From Clostridiales bacterium (lineage in GTDB: Bacteria > Bacillota > Clostridia > Oscillospirales > Acutalibacteraceae), in assembly GCA_019416395.1 (NCBI GenBank), contig DXXH01000041.1, positions 7,953 through 21,303 of the forward strand: 13,351 nucleotides of DNA. Reading direction: 5' to 3'. Below the pieces are notes generated by a model. The model did no database searches and was not told where the DNA came from. It worked only from the letters and a program-made list of their open reading frames with translations. Made by a program: the position numbers and the translations under genes. Of this stretch, positions 6,176 through 13,268 are shown one piece after another; within the stretch, counting starts at the first letter, position 1, and the number at the start of each line of letters is the position of its first letter.

Positions 6176-7180
6176 TTACCGGACTACCAGCTGGACAATA
6201 TGGCACACGCCGGGAATGGCCAGTCCCTGCTGCTGAGAGGTGGGGGACATCAGGGCACCGGTGGCGCAGAACAGGATATTTCGCAGTTCCTTTTTTTCCA
6301 TCAACCGCAATAGGTGGCCGCAGAGCACTCCGGCAGAACAACCGCACCCAGAGCCTCCGGCATGGACGTCTTGCCGCTCCCGGTCATACAGGAGCAGGCC
6401 GCAATCCTGATGCACAGGCCGCAAATCCACGCCGTTGTCGTCCATGCATTCATAGAGCAGCTGGGAGCCTACCGACCCCAAATCCCCTGTGAAAATCCCA
6501 TCGTAATCTTCGGGCCGGGTGTGGGTGTCTTCCAGAAAGGTAAAAATACTGGATGCTGCGGCAGGAGCCATAGCGGCGCCCATGTTGGCTGGATCCTTTA
6601 CCCCCAGGTCCTGGATTCTCCCGGCCAGTCCCCGGCGGATTTCCACAGGACCGCCGATTCCCACCAGAGCGCAGCCTGCTGCGGTGGCAGTCCATTGAGC
6701 GGTGGGGGAGCGCTGGCCCCCGTACTCCAAAGGCAGCCGGAATTGCCGTTCCGCCGAGCAGAAATGGGAGCTGGTCACGGCCAGAGCTTTGTCCGCCGCC
6801 CCGCTTTCCACCAGGATGGTGGCCATAAGCAGCGTCTGGGCCATGGTGGAGCAAGCGCCATACTGCCCTAGGAAGGGGATTTGAAAATCCATCAGCCCAA
6901 AGGTGGAAGAGATACACTGGTTCAGCAGGTCCCCTGCCAGGATAAAATCCACATTTTCCGGCCCGATCCCCCCTTTTCTCAGGGCCAGGGTCACCGCTTC
7001 CTTCTGGAGCTGGGCTTCCGCTTTTTCCCAGCTATCCTCTTGCAGAGTGGTGTCCTGAAAGGTTTGGTCAAACTGGGAGCCCAGTGGGCCTTCCGCTTCC
7101 TTTTTACCCCCCACTGCTCCGTGGCTTAAAATGGTGGGGGGACGGTCAAATTCCAAGGTGCTTTTTCCAATACGTTTCAT
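6176..7180 (-). CDS. spoVAD: Stage V sporulation protein AD
   Basis: A 334-aa protein of the SpoVA complex, which moves dipicolinic acid (Ca-DPA) into the forespore and releases it at germination. SpoVAD is known to bind dipicolinic acid and has a thiolase/ketosynthase-like fold. Here the equivalent cysteine is Cys110 in YGACSTMAQ, and glycine-rich thiolase-like segments follow (for example AGGSGCGCSAG). Length matches the B. subtilis protein (about 338). The first residues, GKSTLEFDRPPTILSHGAVGGKKE, are typical of the family in their broad pattern. The start is 9 nt past the spoVAC stop, and its ribosome binding site GAGGTGA (7191-7185) overlaps that stop codon, which suggests translational coupling. 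A terminator follows directly, so no spoVAE is co-transcribed here. Forespore-specific expression under sigma-G is inferred from the promoter upstream of spoVAC. Confidence 0.95.
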   Translation of the reverse strand: MKRIGKSTLEFDRPPTILSHGAVGGKKEAEGPLGSQFDQTFQDTTLQEDSWEKAEAQLQKEAVTLALRKGGIGPENVDFILAGDLLNQCISSTFGLMDFQIPFLGQYGACSTMAQTLLMATILVESGAADKALAVTSSHFCSAERQFRLPLEYGGQRSPTAQWTATAAGCALVGIGGPVEIRRGLAGRIQDLGVKDPANMGAAMAPAAASSIFTFLEDTHTRPEDYDGIFTGDLGSVGSQLLYECMDDNGVDLRPVHQDCGLLLYDRERQDVHAGGSGCGCSAGVLCGHLLRLMEKKELRNILFCATGALMSPTSQQQGLAIPGVCHIVQLVVR

Positions 7181-7189
7181 CTCTTCACC

Positions 7190-7636
7190 TCACAGCAAGG
7201 ACAGGCCGAATAAAATCAGCCCGTACACCACGGAAGCGGTAACACCAAATACCAGCACGGGGCCGGCTACGGTAAACAGTTTTGCTCCCAACCCAGTGAC
7301 AAATCCCTCGCTCTTGAATTCCAGTGCCGGGGATACCATGGAATTGGCAAACCCGGTAATGGGTACCAGGGTTCCGGCCCCGGTATGCTTGGCGATCTTG
7401 TCGTAGAGCCCCAGGGTGGTGAGCAGAGCGGAAAGGAAAATCAGACTGATGGAAACTCCGGTCCGGGCCTGGGGCAGATCCAGTCCCAGGTTTTTATAAA
7501 GGTTGCACAGCGCTTGTCCCAGTGTGCAAATAGCGCCCCCGGAAAGGAACGCCAGCAAACAGTTTTTTCCAACGGTGGTAGGCGGCGAGGCCTTTTCCAC
7601 CCGCCGTTTGTATTCCTCTTTGGAAACGGTTTTCAT
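7190..7636 (-). CDS. spoVAC: Stage V sporulation protein AC
   Basis: A 148-aa integral membrane protein of the SpoVA dipicolinic acid channel, located in the inner forespore membrane. B. subtilis SpoVAC has been described as a mechanosensitive channel. Recognisable family segments are KNCLLAFLSGGAICTLGQ near the N-terminus, GAGTLVPITGFANSMVSPALE in broad outline, and EGFVTGLGAKLF. Four hydrophobic stretches are visible (about 28-46, 61-80, 88-105 and 122-146). The ATG at 7636 has AGGGGG 7 nt upstream; the in-frame TTG at 7642 lies too close to it. It is the first gene of a two-gene operon with spoVAD. Confidence 0.95.
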   Translation of the reverse strand: MKTVSKEEYKRRVEKASPPTTVGKNCLLAFLSGGAICTLGQALCNLYKNLGLDLPQARTGVSISLIFLSALLTTLGLYDKIAKHTGAGTLVPITGFANSMVSPALEFKSEGFVTGLGAKLFTVAGPVLVFGVTASVVYGLILFGLSLL

Positions 7637-7663
7637 GGACAATCCCCCTTGGCGATTTTTTGT

Positions 7664-7693
7664 TAGTGTGGCAAAAATCAGGGGGATTTATGC
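7664..7693 (-). promoter_or_regulatory. Sigma-G (forespore) type promoter of spoVAC-spoVAD
   Basis: On the minus strand GCATA (7693-7689) and CACACTA (7670-7664) are separated by 18 bp. The B. subtilis sigma-G consensus is GHATR, 18 bp, CATnHTA. The match is 5 of 5 in the -35 and one mismatch in the -10. The site lies about 28 nt upstream of the ATG and fits the known sigma-G control of spoVA. Confidence 0.78.
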
Positions 7694-7723
7694 TTTTGCG
7701 TGACAAAATCTGTTCACACGCAG

Positions 7724-7764
7724 AAAAAGGCGTGCCGCTGGGTCTTGTTGCGGCGCGCCTTTTT
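7724..7764 (-). terminator. Intrinsic terminator of the sugar-catabolism operon
   Basis: AAAAAGGCGTGCCGC (7724-7738) pairs with GCGGCGCGCCTTTTT (7750-7764) over 15 bp with one G-U pair and an 11-nt loop. On the minus strand the stem ends in a T-run, 6 nt past the deoC stop. It separates the operon from the sporulation promoter. Confidence 0.9.
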
Positions 7765-7770
7765 CCGGGT

Positions 7771-8460
7771 TTATCCATGGGCTTCCAAATATTCCTGCAA
7801 AATTTTTAGGCTGCTGCTGGTGCCGATTCTGGTGGCTCCGGCGTCGATCATGGCGGCGCAGGTTTCCCAGCTGCGGATTCCGCCTGCGGCCTTTACCTGT
7901 ACGGCGTCACCCACCACCTGCTTCATCAGCTTCACATCTTCCACCGTAGCGCCGCCTGTGCCAAAACCTGTGCTGGTTTTGATGAAGTTGGGCTTCACCT
8001 CCAGGGCGATCCGGGCCAGCTTTTCAATTTCCTGCTTTTCCAAGTAGCAGTTCTCAAAAATTACCTTGGAGAGAATTCCCTTATCCCGGCAGGCGGAAAC
8101 AATGGCTTCCATTTCCCGCTGGATATAATCCCAGTGGCCATTTTTCAGTTCTCCCACGTTGACCACGTAGTCGATTTCGTCTGCGCCATTGGCAATAGCG
8201 TCTTTTGTCTCGAATACTTTGGTTTCAATGGTGGTCTGCCCCAGCGGGAAGGAAATGGCTGCTCCCACATGGACGTCCGTATCTTTCAACAAGCTTTTGC
8301 AGAAAGCTACGGGGGAGGAGTTGATGGCCACCATGGCGAAATGGTGCTCCGCTGCTTCCCCGCAAAGTTTGCGGAAATCTTCCTGGGAAGCGAAGGCCTT
8401 CAGGTTTGTATGGTCAAATAAACGGCATAATTCCTGAGCGGTAATGGTTTGGCTGTTCAT
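7771..8460 (-). CDS. deoC: DeoC-type class I aldolase (deoxyribose-phosphate aldolase family)
   Basis: A 229-aa TIM-barrel aldolase. The classical enzyme splits 2-deoxyribose 5-phosphate into glyceraldehyde 3-phosphate and acetaldehyde through a Schiff base. The catalytic set is visible: Asp in EIDYVVNVGEL, the Schiff-base Lys in FIKTSTGFGTGGAT, and the second Lys in VKAAGGIR. The phosphate-binding end IGTSSSLKI is also kept, so a phosphorylated substrate is likely. One segment is unusual: where bacterial homologues often read CVNPYYV or CIYP, this protein reads AINSSPV, so the cysteine and proline of that strand are replaced. No nucleoside phosphorylase or phosphopentomutase lies nearby. Being last in a kinase/dehydrogenase operon suggests it cleaves another sugar phosphate. 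TAGGAG lies 8 nt upstream of the ATG, and the preceding gene ends 40 nt upstream. Confidence 0.92.
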   Translation of the reverse strand: MNSQTITAQELCRLFDHTNLKAFASQEDFRKLCGEAAEHHFAMVAINSSPVAFCKSLLKDTDVHVGAAISFPLGQTTIETKVFETKDAIANGADEIDYVVNVGELKNGHWDYIQREMEAIVSACRDKGILSKVIFENCYLEKQEIEKLARIALEVKPNFIKTSTGFGTGGATVEDVKLMKQVVGDAVQVKAAGGIRSWETCAAMIDAGATRIGTSSSLKILQEYLEAHG

Positions 8461-8500
8461 GGTTGATCGCTCCTATCCTTTTTATGTATGGGTTCAAAGT

Positions 8501-9574
8501 TCACGGAGTTTCCGTAAAGGTAATGACGGTTTTCAAGCTCTGGGGACTTTTGGCGTGGGCCACCGCGTCGGCAAATTGGCGCAGGGGGAACCGGCCGGTG
8601 ATCAGCCGTTCCAGAGGCAGCTTCCCGTCGGTGAGAAGCTTGACGCTTTCCCGGTAGTGGCATACATTGGCCCGGGTGGAACCGTGGATGGTCAGCTGCT
8701 TGTAATGGATCAGATTGGTGGGGAGCGTCACTTGATCTTTTCCAGCGGGAAGACCGCCAAAATAGAGAATACGCCCGTTCATTTTCATCAGGCTGAGAGA
8801 TTGAGCCTGGATTTCCGGAGAGGGACAAGCTACAATGCACAAATCCACTCCTTGCCCGCCGGTGGCTTCCATAACCGCTTCCTTCATGTCGCCGTGGATC
8901 GCCACGCAATGGCTGACCAACTGGGTGCAGCGCTCCATACGGTCGGCGGAAAGGTCGGATACATAGACGGTTCCGGCTCCCAAAATCCGGGCCAGGAATC
9001 CGTGCATGACGCCGATGGGACCTGCCCCAACCAGCAGGACGTTGTCATTCAGATGCACACCTGTATTCATTTGGCCGTTGAGCACACAGGAGAAGGGCTC
9101 CAGCAAAGCGGCGGTTTCCGGGGGTACGGAAGGATCGAGAATGACCAGGTTCCCCTGAGAAATTGCCGCGGCAGGGATCCGGACATATTCGGCAAAAGCG
9201 CCGTCAATGGAGATGCCGAACGCCTGATATTTACTACAAAGGTGGGTGTCCCCTTTGGCGCAGTATTCACAGGAGCCGCAGCCCATATTGGGAGCCACAG
9301 ACACATAGGTGCCCACAGGGTAGCCTGTTACGGCAGCGCCAGTTTTTACAATCACGCCGGCAAACTCATGGCCCAGCGTGAGAGGATGGTCTTGGTCCAC
9401 GCCCTGATACCCGTTTGCGATCATGCGCAAATCGCTGCCGCAAATGGCGGCGGCTTGGACTTTGAGAAGAACTTCGTTTTCCTGGATTTCCGGTACGGGC
9501 TGTTCCACCACACGGATATCGCCCGGTCCGAAAAGGCGGGCGGCCAGCATGGTCTTGGGAATCGTTTCTTTCAT
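8501..9574 (-). CDS. Zinc-dependent medium-chain alcohol/polyol dehydrogenase
   Basis: A 357-aa enzyme of the sorbitol/threonine dehydrogenase branch of the MDR superfamily, expected to oxidise a secondary alcohol of a polyol or sugar to a ketone. Catalytic zinc ligands are Cys45 (AICGSD), His69-Glu70 (TLGHEF) and Glu159 (LLEP). Structural zinc cysteines are 99, 102, 105 and 113. The nucleotide-binding GAGPIG (183-188) is followed by Asp207 at the end of the second strand (YVSDLS), which favours NAD+ over NADP+. The ATG at 9574 is chosen, with GAGGA about 11 nt upstream. An in-frame TTG at 9628 would add 18 unremarkable residues and lacks a clear ribosome binding site. It is the third gene of the operon, with a 91-nt gap after the preceding gene that shows only weak hairpin potential. 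Substrate unknown. Confidence 0.9.
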   Translation of the reverse strand: MKETIPKTMLAARLFGPGDIRVVEQPVPEIQENEVLLKVQAAAICGSDLRMIANGYQGVDQDHPLTLGHEFAGVIVKTGAAVTGYPVGTYVSVAPNMGCGSCEYCAKGDTHLCSKYQAFGISIDGAFAEYVRIPAAAISQGNLVILDPSVPPETAALLEPFSCVLNGQMNTGVHLNDNVLLVGAGPIGVMHGFLARILGAGTVYVSDLSADRMERCTQLVSHCVAIHGDMKEAVMEATGGQGVDLCIVACPSPEIQAQSLSLMKMNGRILYFGGLPAGKDQVTLPTNLIHYKQLTIHGSTRANVCHYRESVKLLTDGKLPLERLITGRFPLRQFADAVAHAKSPQSLKTVITFTETP

Positions 9575-9665
9575 AAATACGCTCTTCCTCGTTTCGTAAG
9601 AGTAGTAGTGATTAAAGTCCCTCTCCAAGGACCGGCGCTGTCACAACCGAAAAACGCCTGGTATA

Positions 9666-10688
9666 TCAAACTTCCGCCATGGAAACAATCTGGCCGCTGG
9701 TGATGGAACGGTTGCCGGCGCACACAATGCGGACCGCCATTAAACCGTCCAGACCAGTTACCAAAGTGGGGCTGTTCTCCCGGACGGCTTGGGCGAAACT
9801 CATGTCTTCTTGAATGTAGGCCTCGTGGAACAGGTTGGTCCAGCTGGCCACAATATCCCCTTGCATACCGCTTTCTTTTGTGTAGAGAAGCACTGCTTTA
9901 TCCTGCAAGCCGCCAATCTGAATACAGCCCTTGGTGCCCAGCACATCTACTCTGGCGTCATAGCCGTAGCCTACCCCTTGAGCGCCTTCAATGCAGCCGA
10001 TCATCTGGTTTTCCATGGTGACGGAAAGCAGCACGGTGTCGTAAAAATCAGGCCAGTTTTCCTTGGCCTGGGGGCAGCGGTGGTTGCCTGCCACAGCGTA
10101 AACCTTCTGGGCTTCACTGCCGGTAAACCAGCGCAGGGTGTCGATGTCATGACTGTTTACTTCGGCTAAGGGGCCGTTGCTTTTGCGGATATCGTACATC
10201 CACTCCCGAGGGGTGCTGGGGCCTCTTGTATGGGATTTCACCATGACCACATCGCCGATGGCGCCGGAGTCTACAAATTCCTTAGCCCGCCGGAAGCCTG
10301 CGTCAAACCGGCGCATAAAGCCGATTTGCAGTTTGACGTGATGTTTTTCCGCGGCGTCAATCATTTCCCGGCATTCCTGGGCATTCATGGCCATGGGCTT
10401 TTCGCAGAAAATATGCTTGCCAGCCTGGGCTGCATCGATCACAATATCGTGGTGCAGGGAAGTGGGGGCCGCAATAACCACGGCCTGAATTTCCGGCCGG
10501 GCCAGAATCTGGCGGTAGTCGGTGCTCCAAACAGAAGCTCCAAGTTCCGCTGCCGCCTTTTGAGCGGCTTCGGCATTGGCGTCGGCTACGGCGAATACGC
10601 AAGTTCCAGGGACTGTCGAGGCGTAATTCCGGGCGTGGATCATGCCTGCCCGGCCGCAGCCGATCAGTGCAAATTTGATTTGTTCCAT
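9666..10688 (-). CDS. Gfo/Idh/MocA-family NAD(P)-dependent oxidoreductase
   Basis: A 340-aa sugar or inositol dehydrogenase-like protein. The N-terminal Rossmann fold has GCGRAG (10-15), with VIAAPTSLHH and the family hallmark EKP (96-98), whose Lys97 is a catalytic candidate. The C-terminal alpha/beta domain contains GPLAEVNSHDIDTLRWF, where His180 is the likely catalytic histidine and Glu176 stands at the position often held by Asp. Similarity in pattern to myo-inositol 2-dehydrogenase is clear, but no other inositol genes (iolB, C, D, E) are present, so I do not call it iolG. Members of this family oxidise, reduce or epimerise sugars, polyols and sugar acids. AAGGAG lies about 10 nt upstream of the ATG. 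It starts 19 nt after the kinase stop and is the second gene of the operon. Confidence 0.91.
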   Translation of the reverse strand: MEQIKFALIGCGRAGMIHARNYASTVPGTCVFAVADANAEAAQKAAAELGASVWSTDYRQILARPEIQAVVIAAPTSLHHDIVIDAAQAGKHIFCEKPMAMNAQECREMIDAAEKHHVKLQIGFMRRFDAGFRRAKEFVDSGAIGDVVMVKSHTRGPSTPREWMYDIRKSNGPLAEVNSHDIDTLRWFTGSEAQKVYAVAGNHRCPQAKENWPDFYDTVLLSVTMENQMIGCIEGAQGVGYGYDARVDVLGTKGCIQIGGLQDKAVLLYTKESGMQGDIVASWTNLFHEAYIQEDMSFAQAVRENSPTLVTGLDGLMAVRIVCAGNRSITSGQIVSMAEV

Positions 10689-10707
10689 AAAGGGATATCT
10701 CCTTTCA

Positions 10708-12240
10708 TCACTCCAAGGGACTGGCGTTCCACAGGGGTTGTTCCCGGTAAAGAGCGCTTAAAGCCGCCAAGGTTTGTAAATATGCTTCCTTATAAGGTTT
10801 GTAAGCCTTATGATGTTCTGGATTGCTGGAAACCGCCTGCCGGCGTTGAATGGTTTTGGCAACAGGCTCCCGTGGGTCTTGGAAAAGCCCTACGCCGGTT
10901 CCGGCAATGACAGCGCTGCCTACCGGAGCAGTGTCGCCCACTTGCAGCGGAATGACATTTACCCCCAGAATGTCCGCCTTGAGCTGAAGGAACAGGGGGG
11001 ATTTGGCGCCGCCGCCTATGGCGGTCATCTCCTGGAAGGGCGCTTCGGGATAAAGCTGGCGGAGAATCTGAAGGTAATAGGCGTATTCGTAGCCCACACC
11101 TTCCATGACCGCCCGGAATAGATGGGCGGGAGTGTGTTTCCAATCCAGCCCCACAAAAGCCCCTTTCATACGGGGATCGCTGGGGAGTACTCTTCCGTTA
11201 AAATGGGGGGCAAATATGAGCCCCTCGCTGCCACAGGGCAGCTGCTCCGCTTGGGCTTCCAGCTCCTGGTAGCTCATAGGGGGCTGGCCGGTGAATTCTT
11301 TCCGGAACCAGCTCACGTCCATGCCGCCACCATTAATATAGGCCAACGGATACCATAACCCTTCCAAAGGAGAGCGCATCATGTTCATGGTTTGGTTGGC
11401 GGTGTCCGGCACATAACGGTCCACTGCGCAGCACAACACGGAAGCGGTACCAGCGCAGTCCAATAGGGTGCCCGGCTCAAACAGTCCGGATCCAAAAATG
11501 GAGCAAGAGGTATCCCCGCCACCGGCTACTACCGGAGTTCCTGGCAGCAAACCCATCTGGTCTGCCCAGGCTGGGACAATGCCCCCCAGAATTTCGAAGG
11601 GGGACACGATCCGGGCCATTTTTTCAGCATCAACATGGAACTGGTCTAACAGTTCCTGGGACCAAACCAGGTTCTGATTGTCCCCGAACCCTGAGTATTG
11701 CAGGCAGGTATAGTCGAACACAAAGTCCTTGCCCTTCAAGCCGCAAAGCTTTCCGACCACATAGCCGTGGGGCAAAACAAATTTGCAGGTCCGCTGGTAC
11801 ACCTGAGGATAGTGTTCTTTCCACCAGAGGATTTTTGGCCCGTGGGTGTAGGTGACGGGACCACCGGTGATTCGGGTGATGGATTCCCCGGCGGTGGCCG
11901 CCATTTGTTCCGCGTAAGGGGCGCAGCGGGTGTCCAGCCAGGAATCGTAAATCATGGAAGCTTCCCCGGTTTCGTCTACACCCATGATCCCTGCCATTTG
12001 GGAATCGATTCCCAGAGCAGCCACCTCTTTGGGGGAAATGCCCGATTGATCCATCACCTGTTTGACGCCTTGAAGCACAGATGAAAACAGTTCGTCGGGT
12101 TCCTGCCAGATAGTTCCGGGCTGGGGGCTGATCAAATTGGATTCCACAAACGAAGACGCTACCGGGTTAAGGTCTGAGTCAAACAGGACGGATTTTGTCC
12201 CTTGGGTACCGATATCCACGCCAATGAGAAAGTTTGCCAT
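10708..12240 (-). CDS. FGGY-family carbohydrate kinase (xylulokinase-like)
   Basis: A 510-aa ATP-dependent sugar kinase, expected to phosphorylate a ketose or polyol. The N-terminal actin-like domain opens with GVDIGTQGTKSVLFD (7-21). GIDSQMAGIMGVD and DSWLDTRC follow as in xylulokinases. The second domain carries GGGDTSCSIFGSG, with Asp243 as the probable general base, and the C-terminal adenine-side motif IGGGAKSPLFLQLKADIL. Length is normal for the family. Sugar preference cannot be set from motifs: xylulokinase, erythritol, ribulose and LsrK-type kinases all share them. It is the first gene of a four-gene minus-strand operon and diverges from a DeoR repressor gene. AAAGGA lies about 10 nt upstream of the ATG. 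No xylose isomerase is next to it, which argues against simple xylose use. Confidence 0.92.
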   Translation of the reverse strand: MANFLIGVDIGTQGTKSVLFDSDLNPVASSFVESNLISPQPGTIWQEPDELFSSVLQGVKQVMDQSGISPKEVAALGIDSQMAGIMGVDETGEASMIYDSWLDTRCAPYAEQMAATAGESITRITGGPVTYTHGPKILWWKEHYPQVYQRTCKFVLPHGYVVGKLCGLKGKDFVFDYTCLQYSGFGDNQNLVWSQELLDQFHVDAEKMARIVSPFEILGGIVPAWADQMGLLPGTPVVAGGGDTSCSIFGSGLFEPGTLLDCAGTASVLCCAVDRYVPDTANQTMNMMRSPLEGLWYPLAYINGGGMDVSWFRKEFTGQPPMSYQELEAQAEQLPCGSEGLIFAPHFNGRVLPSDPRMKGAFVGLDWKHTPAHLFRAVMEGVGYEYAYYLQILRQLYPEAPFQEMTAIGGGAKSPLFLQLKADILGVNVIPLQVGDTAPVGSAVIAGTGVGLFQDPREPVAKTIQRRQAVSSNPEHHKAYKPYKEAYLQTLAALSALYREQPLWNASPLE

Positions 12241-12284
12241 ATGTATTAAATCCTTTCTATTTGCTTGTGTTTACTTCATTTTCC

Positions 12285-12313
12285 TTGCTCTTTAAAAGCG
12301 GTTATGTTATACT
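12285..12313 (+). promoter_or_regulatory. Sigma-A promoter of the deoR-family gene
   Basis: TTGCTC (12285-12290) and TATACT (12308-12313) are separated by 17 bp, with an extended TGT before the -10. Its -10 overlaps a possible minus-strand -10, TATAAC (12311-12306), for the kinase operon; that one has a poor -35. Confidence 0.7.
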
Positions 12314-12389
12314 ACACACAGAATCTGGTTGATATTTCCATCTCCTGAACAGGGAGAGAAAAAGCTTATTTACAAAGGAGCGGTGTATT

Positions 12390-13181
12390 GTGGAAGAACA
12401 AGCGACCCCATTATTTGTTGAAGAAAGAAAGCGGAAGATCATGGAGATGCTATCCGTGCAGTCAAAGCTGTATGTTTCCAAACTCTGCAAGGAATTTGGA
12501 GTTTCCCCAGTAACGATCCGCTCGGATCTACAAGAGTTGGAGCAGGCTGGCCTGCTCCAGCGGACCCATGGTGGAGCGATCCCGGTGAGCAAGGCATCTT
12601 ACGAACCTACTTCCCACGCCAAGGAGATCAGCCACATGGAAGAGAAAAAGCGGATTGCCGCCAAAGCGGCGGAACTGGTGGAACCGGGAGATACAATCTG
12701 CTTGGATACCGGAACTACCATTTACGAATTGGCCAAGCAATTGACGGGTAAGCGGAACTTGAACGTGATTACCAATGATTTGCAGATTGCCATGTATTTG
12801 GAAGAAAATCTGGAGGATTGTTCCCTGATCGTGCTGGGGGGAACAATCCGCCGGGGATTCCATTGTACTGTGGGGCCGATTGCCCTGAGCTCCATCAAGA
12901 ACTTGAACGTGGATAAAGCCTTCATGGCGGCAAATGCATGCACGTTGGAAAAGGGATTTACCACCCCTTCCATTGAACAAGCGGAGGTGAAACGGGCGCT
13001 GATGTCCATTGCCTCTCAGTCCATCATGTTGGTGGACAGCAGCAAGTTTGGCCAAGTGTCCATGGCGGGTTTTGCCCGGATTGACGACATGGATAAACTG
13101 ATTACAGACAAGGGACTTCACCCCGGAACCCGCTCAGCGTTGCAGTCTGCTTGCGAAACCATGGAGCTGATCTTGGTATAA
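12390..13181 (+). CDS. DeoR/GlpR-family transcriptional regulator
   Basis: A 263-aa repressor-type protein. The N-terminal winged helix-turn-helix has the family signature running through ERKRKIMEML, VSKLCKEFGVSPVTIRSDL and LLQRTHGGAI (about 12-64). The C-terminal sugar-phosphate sensor domain shows LDTGTTIYELAKQL, ITNDLQIAMYL, LGGTIRRG, the ANACTLEKGFTTP element and VDSSKFGQ. Family members usually sense a phosphorylated pathway intermediate and control adjacent sugar operons. Here it is transcribed divergently from the FGGY kinase operon, so local control is the natural inference. The GTG start at 12390 has AAAGGAG 9 nt upstream. No clear intrinsic terminator follows; a 4-bp GCCC/GGGC hairpin at 13184-13195 lacks a T-run. 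Confidence 0.94.
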   Translation: MEEQATPLFVEERKRKIMEMLSVQSKLYVSKLCKEFGVSPVTIRSDLQELEQAGLLQRTHGGAIPVSKASYEPTSHAKEISHMEEKKRIAAKAAELVEPGDTICLDTGTTIYELAKQLTGKRNLNVITNDLQIAMYLEENLEDCSLIVLGGTIRRGFHCTVGPIALSSIKNLNVDKAFMAANACTLEKGFTTPSIEQAEVKRALMSIASQSIMLVDSSKFGQVSMAGFARIDDMDKLITDKGLHPGTRSALQSACETMELILV

Positions 13182-13268
13182 TGGCCCAGAAGGGCGATTA
13201 ATTTCCACATAGAGGTTTCTGTTATTTTCGTTTTCTTTCTTTTTCTATAATAATTCATAAGTCACAAA

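Noticed and set aside
9575..9665. Possible internal terminator or RNA element between the Gfo oxidoreductase and the zinc dehydrogenase
   Set aside because: Only 4-bp stems (GTCC/GGAC, GGCG/CGCC) are visible, with no T-run after them.
8444..9703. A 419-codon plus-strand open frame across the dehydrogenase
   Set aside because: It mirrors the zinc dehydrogenase gene, has no ribosome binding site or recognisable motif, and runs through the start of the adjacent deoC gene.
9666..10688. Calling the Gfo/Idh/MocA protein myo-inositol dehydrogenase (iolG)
   Set aside because: The motifs are shared by the whole superfamily, and no other inositol-degradation gene is present.
7771..12240. Reading the operon as an autoinducer-2 (Lsr) system, since LsrK is an FGGY kinase and LsrF a class I aldolase
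   Set aside because: There is no Lsr transporter or LsrG, the aldolase is of the DeoC rather than the LsrF type, and two dehydrogenases are not part of that system.
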